From the NCBI GenBank assembly GCA_002452815.1, contig DKFM01000008.1, positions 62,001 to 126,000 of the forward strand: a stretch of DNA of 64,000 nucleotides, given 5' to 3'. Of the stretch, positions 56,876 through 64,000 are shown piece by piece. The notes beneath the pieces are model-generated. The model made no database searches and was not told the DNA's origin. It saw only the letters and a list, made by a program, of their open reading frames with translations. The number at the start of each line of letters is the position of its first letter. Positions within the stretch are counted from its first letter, which is position 1. The stretch is from Rhodobacteraceae bacterium UBA6796 (GTDB taxonomy: Bacteria; Pseudomonadota; Alphaproteobacteria; Rhodobacterales; Rhodobacteraceae). A program made the translations under genes and the position numbers.

Positions 56876-56893
56876 TTTAGTTGTCAAAATAAA
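56876..56893. promoter_or_regulatory. Probable XylR operator / xylF promoter overlap
   Basis: TTTAGTT-GTCA-AAATAAA is an imperfect dyad in the AT-rich centre of the 217-bp xylF-xylR gap. On the minus strand it contains a perfect -35 TTGACA (56887-56882) facing xylF, so repressor binding would block the promoter. A second AT-rich tract (56975-57002) sits just before xylR. No gene is seen in the gap. Confidence 0.5.
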
Positions 56894-57015
56894 ATTGCAC
56901 GATCAGACTAAGAATCTGTGATATGCCTGCCTAAACTTGCCGCTCCGCAGCGATTTTCGGGTGATATCTACGCTGCGATTGCAGTATTTAATTTGAATAT
57001 CGAAGGAAAGTGACG

Positions 57016-58284
57016 ATGCAACAGGTGACGCTGATCCGACAAAAGCGCGAAGGTTGCGGCCCGCTGATCCAGCCCCTGTCCGATCCGGCCCGCCCGTTGC
57101 GCCAGCAGATCTTCGAGCGCGTGCGAGCGGTGGGCCATATTGCGCGGGTGCAGCTGGCCAAGGAGCTGTGCATCAGCCCCGCTTCGGTGACCACGCTGAC
57201 ATCGGAACTGATCGAGGCCGGATTTCTGGAAGAGGTGCAGACCCCGCGCGACGGGGACGGTGGCCGCGGCCGTCCGGCGGTGGCCCTGGGTGTCAAGCCC
57301 GGCACGCATTACGTCGCGGGGATCAAGCTGTCGGATCGCGAGCATACGGCGGTGATCGTCGATTTCGCGGGAAACCTGATCGCCGACGAGGCGATTCCTC
57401 AAACCCCCGGCCCTTCGGATCTGGAACAGTTGCTGGATGCGGCCGAGACGTTGCTGGACCGGGTCTGCGCCAAAAGCGGCCTGCCACGTTCGGCGCTGAT
57501 GGCGGTGGGGCTGGGCGTGCCGGGGTTCGTGGATTGTGCGACCGGTGTCGTGCATTGGTCGCCGGTCCTGAGCACGCGCCATGTGCCCCTGGGAACGGCC
57601 CTGCATCAGCGGCTGGGTCTGGCCGTCTACATCGACAACGACGCCAATCTGGTGACGCTGGCCGAGCTGTGGTTCGGCGCCGGGCGCAAGCTGTCGGATT
57701 TCGCCGTGGTCACGATCGAACACGGGCTGGGCATGGGTTTTGTCATCAATCACCGGATCTATCGCGGCTCGCGCGGCATGGGGATGGAGTTGGGCCACAC
57801 CAAGGTGCAGCTTGACGGCGCGCTGTGCCGTTGCGGCCAGCGCGGCTGTCTGGAAGCCTATGTCGCCGACTATGCCCTGGTGCGCGAGGCGCAGACCGCA
57901 CTGAACTTGCCCTACAAAGAGGTGCCCTCGGTCGGCGCGCTGCTTGAAAGCCTGTTCGATCATGCCAAGGCGGGGAATGGCGCTGCACGGTCGATCTTTC
58001 GCCGGGCGGGGCGTTATCTGGCGCTGGGGCTGTCGAATATCGTGAACCTGTTCGACCCGCAGTTGATCATCCTGTCGGGCGAACGAATGCGCTATGACTA
58101 CCTTTATGCCAAGGAAACCTTCGCCGAGATGCAGGAACTGACGCTCGACACCGGCCGCGATGCGCCTCGGATCGAGATTCACGCCTGGGGCGATCTGCTC
58201 TGGGCCCATGGCGCCGCCGCGCTGGCCTTGCATGAGCTGACCGAAAGGTTGCTTGGGCAGGCCCGTGAGATGGCCGCGCAATGA
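57016..58284 (+). CDS. xylR: ROK-family xylose repressor XylR
   Basis: A 422-residue regulator: N-terminal winged helix about 28-75 (VQLAKELCISPASVTTLTSELI), then a ROK sugar-binding domain with zinc motif His261 and CRCGQRGC (271-278). Divergent from xylF, so xylose-responsive control of the xyl operon and itself is inferred. ATG 57016 chosen because GAAGGA is 8 nt away; GTG 57010 is possible. The stop overlaps the CRTAC1 gene (ATGA). Confidence 0.88.
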   Translation: MQQVTLIRQKREGCGPLIQPLSDPARPLRQQIFERVRAVGHIARVQLAKELCISPASVTTLTSELIEAGFLEEVQTPRDGDGGRGRPAVALGVKPGTHYVAGIKLSDREHTAVIVDFAGNLIADEAIPQTPGPSDLEQLLDAAETLLDRVCAKSGLPRSALMAVGLGVPGFVDCATGVVHWSPVLSTRHVPLGTALHQRLGLAVYIDNDANLVTLAELWFGAGRKLSDFAVVTIEHGLGMGFVINHRIYRGSRGMGMELGHTKVQLDGALCRCGQRGCLEAYVADYALVREAQTALNLPYKEVPSVGALLESLFDHAKAGNGAARSIFRRAGRYLALGLSNIVNLFDPQLIILSGERMRYDYLYAKETFAEMQELTLDTGRDAPRIEIHAWGDLLWAHGAAALALHELTERLLGQAREMAAQ

Positions 58285-59774
58285 AGTGGGCTTTGCCCCT
58301 GATATGCGCCTTTCCCGCCTGTGCAGAGCCTGTTTTTGTGGATGATGCGGCGGGGCTGGCGATGCCGCACATCTATCAGGGCGGGTGGGAGCATTTCGTC
58401 GGCGGCGGGGTGGCCGTGTTCGATTGCAACGCCGACGGGCGCCCGGATCTGTTTGCGGCGGGTGGCGCGGCGCCTGCCGGGCTGTTTGTGAATGCCTCCG
58501 ATCCCGGCGGTGCCCTGCGGTTTCGTGCAGGCACGACGGCGCCCATCACTGGGGTTACCGGCGCCTATCCACTGGATATTGACAGCGACGGCGTGCTCGA
58601 CCTGGCGGTTCTGCGGGTTGGCCCTAACCTGTTGCTGCGCGGTCTGGGGGACTGTCGCTTTGAAGATGCGACCGCGCAGTGGGGGCTGGTGGCGCGCGAT
58701 GCCTGGACCACCTCTTTCACCGCGACATGGGAGCCGGGGCGTGATTTGCCCACGCTGTTTTTCGGCAATTATGTCGATCGCAGCAACCCGGAGGGCCCGT
58801 TCGAAGCCTGTGACCGGAATGATCTCTATCGCCCCGATGGTCGTAAATATGGTGAACTAGAGACTGTTTCGCCGGGGTATTGCGCGCTTTCGGCCCTGAT
58901 TTCGGATTGGCGGCGCAGCGGTGTGCCCGAGCTGCGCATTTCCAACGACCGGCACTATTATGTGCGTGGCGGTTACGAGCAGATGTTCCATCTGCACCCC
59001 CTGCAGGAACGGGCGGACTGGCCGCATGTCTCGCTCTGGGGGATGGGAATTGCCAGCCGCGATCTGACCGGCGACGGTCTGCCCGAGGTGATGCTGACGT
59101 CGATGGGCGATCAGCTTCTGCAGATCAATCGCGGCGATCATTATGAAAATGCGCCCTATACGCTGGGCACCTATGCGCAGCGGCCCTTTATTGGCGATGA
59201 CGGGCGGCCGTCGACCGGGTGGCACGCGGAATTTGGCGATGTCGACAATGACGGGGGCAGCGATTTGTTCATCGCAAAGGGAAATGTCGATCAGATGCCC
59301 TCTAATGCGATGCACGATCCCAACAATCTGCTGATGCAGGGGGCGGACGGCCGGTTTCAGGAGGTTGCACAAAGCGCGGGCATTGCCACAACCGCCCGTT
59401 CGCGCGGCGCATCCCTGGTGGATCTGAATGCGGATGGTCGGCTTGATCTGGTGGTCATCAACCGTCGTGCGCCAATGGAACTGTGGCGCAATGCAACGCC
59501 GCAAACCGGAAATTGGACTGAAATAGAGCCTGAATTGCCCGGATCAAACCGCCGTGCTGTCGGTGCCTGGGTCGAGATCCGCACGCCCCTGGCGTCATTC
59601 GCGCAAGAGGTGACTGTTGGTGGCGGGCACGCCGGCGGCAAGGCCGTTGCGTTGCATTTTGGCCTTGGCGCCGCGCAAACCGCCGATATGCGTGTGATCT
59701 GGCCGGGAGGCGAAGCCGGCGCCTGGCAGCCGATTGCAATCAATACGATCACGCGGGTCACGCCCGACCCTTAG
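58281..59774 (+). CDS. Secreted FG-GAP/VCBS-repeat protein of the CRTAC1 type
   Basis: A 497-residue exported protein: signal peptide 1-15 (CAFPACA), then beta-propeller repeats with calcium-binding-like DxDxDG loops: DCNADGRPDLF near 48-58, DIDSDGVLDLA near 99-109, DLTGDGLPEVM near 262-272, DVDNDGGSDLF near 321-331, DLNADGRLDLV near 375-385. The C-terminus (about 425-490) resembles the ASPIC/UnbV domain. Coupled to xylR by ATGA though no sugar link is obvious; convergent with a di-haem peroxidase. Contains palindrome copies at 58320-58336, 58854-58870 and 59520-59536. Confidence 0.8.
   Translation: MKWALPLICAFPACAEPVFVDDAAGLAMPHIYQGGWEHFVGGGVAVFDCNADGRPDLFAAGGAAPAGLFVNASDPGGALRFRAGTTAPITGVTGAYPLDIDSDGVLDLAVLRVGPNLLLRGLGDCRFEDATAQWGLVARDAWTTSFTATWEPGRDLPTLFFGNYVDRSNPEGPFEACDRNDLYRPDGRKYGELETVSPGYCALSALISDWRRSGVPELRISNDRHYYVRGGYEQMFHLHPLQERADWPHVSLWGMGIASRDLTGDGLPEVMLTSMGDQLLQINRGDHYENAPYTLGTYAQRPFIGDDGRPSTGWHAEFGDVDNDGGSDLFIAKGNVDQMPSNAMHDPNNLLMQGADGRFQEVAQSAGIATTARSRGASLVDLNADGRLDLVVINRRAPMELWRNATPQTGNWTEIEPELPGSNRRAVGAWVEIRTPLASFAQEVTVGGGHAGGKAVALHFGLGAAQTADMRVIWPGGEAGAWQPIAINTITRVTPDP
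58320..58336. repeat. Dispersed palindrome, half-site copy (CRTAC1 start)
   Basis: TGTGCAGAGCCTGTTTT, 11 of 16 positions, right half intact, in the signal-peptide region. Confidence 0.35.
58854..58870. repeat. Dispersed palindrome copy (CRTAC1)
   Basis: GAACTAGAGACTGTTTC, 14 of 16 positions. Confidence 0.6.
59520..59536. repeat. Dispersed palindrome copy (CRTAC1 3' part)
   Basis: GAAATAGAGCCTGAATT, 12 of 16 positions. Confidence 0.5.
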
Positions 59775-61129
59775 CGATCCAGGGGGAGCCCACTGGGAAC
59801 GTCGTCCGGGATGCCAAGCCGCCCCGCAAGCGCAACAGGGTCGGTCAAACTTTCCAAAAAGGCCAGAATAGAGCCGATTTCTTCGGCCGTAAGCCTTGTC
59901 CCATGGCCGGCCTGCTGCGCGATTTCGCGGATCTCTGCCGGGGTTTGCAGAATGGTCCAGTCGGGTTTCGTATCTGGCAGTTCGGGCAATATCGCTTGCG
60001 GTTCATACTGTGCCAAAGCATCGCCGCGGCGGGCATGATCGGCCAGAAAGCTGGCCAGATCGCCATGTGCGCCTGCATGCCCCCAAGGCCCGGTTTGCAT
60101 CACATTGCGCAACGACGGTGTGCGGAAGGCAAAGCGATCCTCCGCACGGCCCGTCACGCGAAAACGGCCATCGTCGCGCGCGTGGGTCTCGAACCGCTCG
60201 GCCTTGCCGGGGCCAATCTGGGGGGCTGCCATGGCGTGAAAGGCGTGATCGGTCAGGAACGGGCCGGAATGACAGGCGGCGCAGCCTGCGGTGCCGTAAA
60301 ACAGTGCGGCGCCCTTTGTGGCGGCGGGTGAAAGCGGCGCCGTGCCGCGCAGGGCTGCATCGAAGGGGCTTGAATCCGAACGCCACTCGAAGGCGACAAA
60401 CGCGGCGATGGCATTGGAAATATCGGTGAAGGCGATTGGTCGTCCAGCACCAATTTCCGCATAAACAGAGCCGAATCTTTCGCGATATTCCGGCAGCGCG
60501 GCGACCCGCTGGGCGATCTTGTCCCAGGCCCCGCCCGGGCCCGTTATCACGCCCGATCGCACCGCCTTCGACACGTCGTTTTCGCCATAATGCCCGGCCA
60601 TTTCATCGGGCGACAGCACGGGAAACATCGTCTGTGCCGACAGGATAGAGACGAAGCCGGTCACCATTTCCTCGTCCATCGGGGTTCTGATCCCCGACGG
60701 ACGGGTCGGGTCCGCCTCGATCCGCCCGTCATGAAAAAGCCGGGTAAATTCATGCGCCCCCAGATTGAACAGGGCGGGCGAATTGCGGGGGATACGCTGC
60801 TCGGGTGTATTGATATCCGTCACATGCCGTGCGGGGCCAAGTCCCACCGCCCCCTCGCCCAGCCCGAGGCTCAGCCCGTCCGAGGTTCCAAACCGGGGAT
60901 GATGGCAGCTTGCACAGGAAATATTGCGGTTTCCCGACAGGATAGGGTCGAAAAACAACAGCTGGCCCAGGGCCGCTTCGGCCGGATCCACGGGCGCGAA
61001 ATCGGCCTCTGTCAGGGGCCGCGGCAAAGAGGGCGACTGCGCGAGCGCCGGCCCCGCCGCCATGCCGAGCGCCAGGCCCACGCCGATCACCCCCTGACCC
61101 CCGGCACTTTGTTTGATTTTCACCCACAT
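59771..61129 (-). CDS. Periplasmic di-haem cytochrome c peroxidase/MauG-like protein
   Basis: A 452-residue exported protein: signal peptide to about residue 30 (ALA), haem-binding CASCH at 72-76 and CAACH at 283-287, the two-haem layout of bacterial cytochrome c peroxidases and MauG. It could reduce H2O2 or modify a partner protein; sequence alone does not decide. I use ATG 61129 with AGGGGG upstream; GTG 61135 is possible. Ends convergently with the CRTAC1 gene (4-bp overlap). Two weaker palindrome copies are inside (59865-59881, 60462-60478). Confidence 0.88.
   Translation of the reverse strand: MWVKIKQSAGGQGVIGVGLALGMAAGPALAQSPSLPRPLTEADFAPVDPAEAALGQLLFFDPILSGNRNISCASCHHPRFGTSDGLSLGLGEGAVGLGPARHVTDINTPEQRIPRNSPALFNLGAHEFTRLFHDGRIEADPTRPSGIRTPMDEEMVTGFVSILSAQTMFPVLSPDEMAGHYGENDVSKAVRSGVITGPGGAWDKIAQRVAALPEYRERFGSVYAEIGAGRPIAFTDISNAIAAFVAFEWRSDSSPFDAALRGTAPLSPAATKGAALFYGTAGCAACHSGPFLTDHAFHAMAAPQIGPGKAERFETHARDDGRFRVTGRAEDRFAFRTPSLRNVMQTGPWGHAGAHGDLASFLADHARRGDALAQYEPQAILPELPDTKPDWTILQTPAEIREIAQQAGHGTRLTAEEIGSILAFLESLTDPVALAGRLGIPDDVPSGLPLDR
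59865..59881. repeat. Dispersed palindrome, weaker copy (di-haem peroxidase)
   Basis: AGAATAGAGCCGATTTC, 11 of 16 positions. Confidence 0.4.
60462..60478. repeat. Dispersed palindrome, weak copy (di-haem peroxidase)
   Basis: TAAACAGAGCCGAATCT, 10 of 16, left half strong. Confidence 0.3.
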
Positions 61130-61226
61130 TTTCACCCCCTGTTAGCAGAAACAGAACACATCGGCATTGCGCGGGCAAGTTGCGCTCGGGCGCGGGTTGC
61201 GGGATGCTAAGGAAAAGGGGGCACCC

Positions 61227-62060
61227 GTGAAACATATCGCAAAATTCGGTCTGAGATTTCTGGGCAGACTGGCCAGAACCAACATCAGCCTGATCGCGGC
61301 AGGGGTTGCATTCTATGCGATGCTGGCGGTGTTCCCCGGCCTTTCGGCGCTCATCGCGATCTGGAGCGCCTTTGCCGACCCGGCGGTGATCGGCTCTTAC
61401 CTGGCGGTCGCGGATGATTTCATTCCGCCCGAGGCCTTTGCGATTCTGACAGAGCAGATATTGCTGCTCTTGCAAGGGCCCCGCACAACAATTGGTTGGG
61501 GAACGGTGCTGTCGGTCGCCGTTGCGCTGTTCTCGGCGCGTGCGGGCGTGGGGGCGCTGGTGCTTGGGCTTGATGTGATTCACGGCACCCGCCCGCGCAA
61601 TACGCTGCTGTCGTTTCTGTTCGGCTATGTGATGACGCTGGCGCTTGTCGCGGTGATGCTGCTGGCGATGGCGACCGTCGTCGTGGTGCCGATTGCGGTG
61701 AATTTCCTGCCGTTTCACGCGCTGACGGGTTGGCTGCTGTCGGGGCTGCCCTGGGGCGGGATGTTACTGCTGATGCTGTCGGCGTTGGGGATTTTGTATC
61801 GCTACGGCCCCAATACGCGGGGCGCGCGCGATCCGATCCTGACCTTGGGGGCGGTGCTGGCGACGCTGGTCTGGGGGATCGCCTCGCTGGCGCTGACCTA
61901 TTACCTGACCAATTTCGGCAGCTACAACAAGGTTTATGGCTCGATCGGGGCCGTGATTGCGTTGCTGATGTGGCTTTATCTCAGCGCATTTTCGGTTCTG
62001 CTGGGGGCGGCGCTGAATGCGGAACTGGCGGCCAGTCGACGGCCGCCAGTCCAGAAATAG
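61227..62060 (+). CDS. YihY/BrkB-family inner-membrane protein
   Basis: A 277-residue protein with six hydrophobic helices and the family segments SLIAAGVAFYAMLAVFPGLSA (about 20-40) and SYNKVYGSIGAVIALLMWLYLSA (about 231-253). Function unproven; formerly mis-called RNase BN. Start is GTG 61227 with AGGGG 6 nt upstream; no ATG is available. A palindrome copy overlaps the stop codon (62054-62070). Confidence 0.82.
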   Translation: MKHIAKFGLRFLGRLARTNISLIAAGVAFYAMLAVFPGLSALIAIWSAFADPAVIGSYLAVADDFIPPEAFAILTEQILLLLQGPRTTIGWGTVLSVAVALFSARAGVGALVLGLDVIHGTRPRNTLLSFLFGYVMTLALVAVMLLAMATVVVVPIAVNFLPFHALTGWLLSGLPWGGMLLLMLSALGILYRYGPNTRGARDPILTLGAVLATLVWGIASLALTYYLTNFGSYNKVYGSIGAVIALLMWLYLSAFSVLLGAALNAELAASRRPPVQK

Positions 62061-62070
62061 GCTCTATTCC
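62054..62070. repeat. Dispersed palindrome copy across the yihY stop codon
   Basis: GAAATAG-GCT-CTATTCC; reverse complement GGAATAGAGCCTATTTC matches 13 of 16. The only copy reaching into non-coding DNA. Confidence 0.55.
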
Positions 62071-62084
62071 AGCTAAAAACGCCC

Positions 62085-63305
62085 TTAGAAGAACGCCTGA
62101 AGCCCGGTGATTGCGCGCCCGATAATCAGCGCGTGCACGTCATGCGTGCCTTCATAGGTGTTCACGGTTTCCAGGTTGACCATGTGACGGATCACCTGGA
62201 ATTCCTCGGAAATGCCGTTGCCGCCGTGCATGTCGCGGGCGTGACGCGCCGCTTCCAGCGCCTTGCCGCAGTTGTTGCGCTTGATGATCGAGATCATCTC
62301 GGGTGCGGCATTGGCCTCGTCCATCAACCGGCCGACGCGCAGGCAGGCCTGCAGCCCGAGGCTGATTTCCGTCAGCATATTCGCCAGTTTCAGCTGATAC
62401 AGCTGGGTCTGGGCCAGCGGTTTGTTGAACTGTTTGCGGTCCAGGCCATATTGCCGCGCGGCCCCCATGCAGAATTCTGCCGCGCCCATCACGCCCCAGG
62501 CGATGCCATAGCGCGCCCGGTTCAAACAGCCGAACGGCCCTTTCAGCCCCTCGACATTCGGCAACAGCGCGTCTTCGCCAACCTCGACATTGTCCATCAC
62601 GATCTCGCCGGTCACCGAAGCCCGGAGCGAGAGCTTTCCTCCGATCTTCGGTGCCGACAGACCTTTCATGCCCTTGTCGAGCACGAAACCGCGGATCTTG
62701 CCGCCATGCGCCTCGGATTTCGCCCAGACGACGAAGACATCGGCGAAGGGCGCGTTCGAAATCCACATCTTCGAGCCGTTCAGCACATAGCCATTGGCGG
62801 TTTTCTTCGCCGTGGTCTTCATGCTGGCCGGGTCGGAACCCGCGTCAGGCTCGGTCAGGCCGAAACAGCCGATCCATTCGCCGGAGGCGAGTTTCGGCAG
62901 GTATTTCTTGCGCTGTTCCTCGCTGCCGTAGGCATAGATCGGATACATCACCAGGCTGGATTGCACCGACATCATGCTGCGATAGCCCGAATCGACGCGT
63001 TCGATTTCCCGTGCGACCAGACCATAGGCGACATAGCTTGCGCCGATGCCGCCGTATTCCTCGGGGATCGTCACGCCCAGCAGGCCCATTTCGCCCATTT
63101 CGCGGAAGATCGCCGGATCGGTGGTTTCCTCGGCAAAGGCCCGGATCACACGCGGCTGCAGCTTTTCCTGCGCATAGGCGCGGGCGGCATCGCGCAGCAT
63201 CCGCTCTTCTTCGGTCAGTTGCAGGTCCAGACGAAACGGATCTTCCCAGTCGAAACGCGACAGATCGGGGGCGTCCTTGGCTTTCAGGCTCGGGGGCAGG
63301 GTCAT
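62085..63305 (-). CDS. gcdH: Glutaryl-CoA dehydrogenase
   Basis: FAD-dependent oxidative decarboxylation of glutaryl-CoA to crotonyl-CoA in lysine/tryptophan breakdown (406 residues). Acyl-CoA dehydrogenase fold: [12 protein letters not shown] near 145-156, catalytic Glu385 in TYEGTHD, and [12 protein letters not shown] near 355-366. ATG 63305 with AGGAG upstream. Divergent from a LysR gene. Confidence 0.93.
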   Translation of the reverse strand: MTLPPSLKAKDAPDLSRFDWEDPFRLDLQLTEEERMLRDAARAYAQEKLQPRVIRAFAEETTDPAIFREMGEMGLLGVTIPEEYGGIGASYVAYGLVAREIERVDSGYRSMMSVQSSLVMYPIYAYGSEEQRKKYLPKLASGEWIGCFGLTEPDAGSDPASMKTTAKKTANGYVLNGSKMWISNAPFADVFVVWAKSEAHGGKIRGFVLDKGMKGLSAPKIGGKLSLRASVTGEIVMDNVEVGEDALLPNVEGLKGPFGCLNRARYGIAWGVMGAAEFCMGAARQYGLDRKQFNKPLAQTQLYQLKLANMLTEISLGLQACLRVGRLMDEANAAPEMISIIKRNNCGKALEAARHARDMHGGNGISEEFQVIRHMVNLETVNTYEGTHDVHALIIGRAITGLQAFF

Positions 63306-63360
63306 CGGCAATCTCCTTGGTTTGATGCTTTATGGGCCTGTTTATTCACGCAATCCATCG

Positions 63361-63377
63361 TTATTCTGGCCAAATAA
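63361..63377. promoter_or_regulatory. Putative LysR-type operator in the gcdH-lysR gap
   Basis: TTAT-N9-ATAA dyad in the 90-bp divergent gap, of the size and AT character of LysR T-N11-A boxes. It sits 19 bp before the LysR ATG. Confidence 0.4.
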
Positions 63378-63395
63378 TATGCATGGAACACATAT

Positions 63396-64000
63396 ATGAG
63401 CCTGCAACGGCGCTATATCCCCTCGGTTTCGCTACTGGCCGCCTTCGAGGCGGTGTGCCGTCTGGGCTCCACCTCGGCCGCCGCGCGTGAACTGAACCTT
63501 ACACAAGGCGCGGTCAGCCGTCTGGTGCAAAACCTCGAAGGGCAACTGGGCGTGGACCTGTTTCGGCGCGAAGGACGGCGGCTGAAACCGACCGAACCGG
63601 CGCTGGCCTATGCGCGCGATGTGCGCAAGGCGCTGGATCTGATCGCGCGGGCCTCGCTGGGGCTGCGGGCCAATCCGGGCGGCGGGGTGCTGCGGCTGGC
63701 GATCCTGCCCACTTTCGGCACGCGCTGGCTGGCGCCGCGTTTGGCGGGGTTTCTGGATGCGAACCCGGGCGTGACGCTCAATCTGGGCACCCGGATGCGG
63801 CCCTTCGACTTCGCGACCGAGCCGTTTGATGCCGCCATTCATTTCGGCACGCGCAGCTGGCCCGGGGCGGCGCATCTGCCCCTGTTCGAGGAACGCGTGG
63901 TCGCCACCTGCTCGCCCGAATTCGCTGCGGCGAATCCGATGCAGAACCCCGAAGATGTGCAAAATCAGTCTCTGTTACAGCTGGAATCGCGTCCAAATGC
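63396..64000 (+). CDS. LysR-family regulator (GcdR/GcvA-like), cut by right edge
   Basis: The first 201 residues are visible: helix-turn-helix about 19-45 (STSAAARELNLTQGAVSRLV) and the start of the substrate-binding domain from about 92. The pattern SVSLLAAFEAVCRLGSTSAA and the PFDFATEPFDAAIHFG segment are of the GcvA subgroup. Divergence from gcdH points to control of glutaryl-CoA breakdown. A palindrome copy (63963-63979) lies near the cut. Confidence 0.88.
   Translation, partial: MSLQRRYIPSVSLLAAFEAVCRLGSTSAAARELNLTQGAVSRLVQNLEGQLGVDLFRREGRRLKPTEPALAYARDVRKALDLIARASLGLRANPGGGVLRLAILPTFGTRWLAPRLAGFLDANPGVTLNLGTRMRPFDFATEPFDAAIHFGTRSWPGAAHLPLFEERVVATCSPEFAAANPMQNPEDVQNQSLLQLESRPN
63963..63979. 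repeat. Dispersed palindrome copy (lysR)
   Basis: AAATCAGTCTCTGTTAC; reverse complement GTAACAGAGACTGATTT matches 13 of 16. Confidence 0.55.

Noticed and set aside
1..64000. tRNA, rRNA, CRISPR array, insertion sequence or prophage
   Set aside because: None seen on reading both strands: no spaced direct repeats, no transposase or integrase, no rRNA or clear tRNA cloverleaf. A dedicated scan (tRNAscan, Infernal) would be the decisive check.

Overview
The window is a high-GC, tightly packed chromosomal segment from an alphaproteobacterium, almost certainly of the order Rhodobacterales (Rhodobacter/Paracoccus-like). This rests on gene order around the candidate origin (parB-parA-rsmG-mnmG-mnmE-rho-hemJ | maf-aroE-coaE-dnaQ), the aerobic (CobG/CobN) cobalamin pathway laid out as in Rhodobacter, and a typical Rhodobacterales GATATTT..GATGAAAG intergenic repeat. 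No rRNA, tRNA, IS element, prophage or CRISPR array was seen.

Region 1 (1-10 kb) is origin-proximal. Leftward genes parB (cut by the left edge), parA, rsmG, mnmG, mnmE, rho and hemJ face rightward genes maf, aroE, coaE and dnaQ across a 398-bp gap (6851-7248) with an AT-rich tract and DnaA-box-like sites; I read this as oriC. Two perfect 16-bp parS palindromes lie inside rsmG and across the start of mnmG.

Region 2 (10-17 kb) holds the NAD de novo operon nadA-nadB-nadC, then a small island of poorly understood genes: an SGNH hydrolase, a GSCFA-family protein, and a divergent asparagine-synthase-like protein that lacks the amidotransferase Cys.

Region 3 (17-40 kb) is a near-complete oxygen-dependent adenosylcobalamin cluster. 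A B12 riboswitch precedes a leftward DUF1636-cobW-cobN-cobG-cobH-cobI-cobJ run; cobK is embedded on the opposite strand; cobL-cobE-cobM-cobB-cobA continue leftward. A second riboswitch controls a CbiM-like permease, followed by a terminator and cobF. Rightward cobO and cobQ and a leftward cobC-cobD-bluE-bluF block complete the side chain and nucleotide-loop branch with rightward cobP-cobU-cobV. The cobaltochelatase subunits CobS and CobT and also BluB are not in the window.

Region 4 (40-51 kb) has rppH, the ctpA-envC-gpmI block, a CecR/TetR regulator with an HlyD/ABC-2 exporter, a tandem universal stress protein and a SulP-STAS anion transporter.

Region 5 (51-64 kb) is a xylose regulon (xylF, xylH, xylG, xylB, xylA leftward; ROK repressor xylR divergent), a secreted FG-GAP/CRTAC1 protein translationally coupled to xylR, a di-haem peroxidase, a YihY membrane protein, glutaryl-CoA dehydrogenase and its divergent LysR regulator, cut by the right edge.

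Across the window I found about 17 copies of an interrupted palindrome, consensus GAAACAG-AGN-CTGTTTC, nearly all inside coding sequences. I cannot assign it to a known element and consider it the most interesting unexplained signal.
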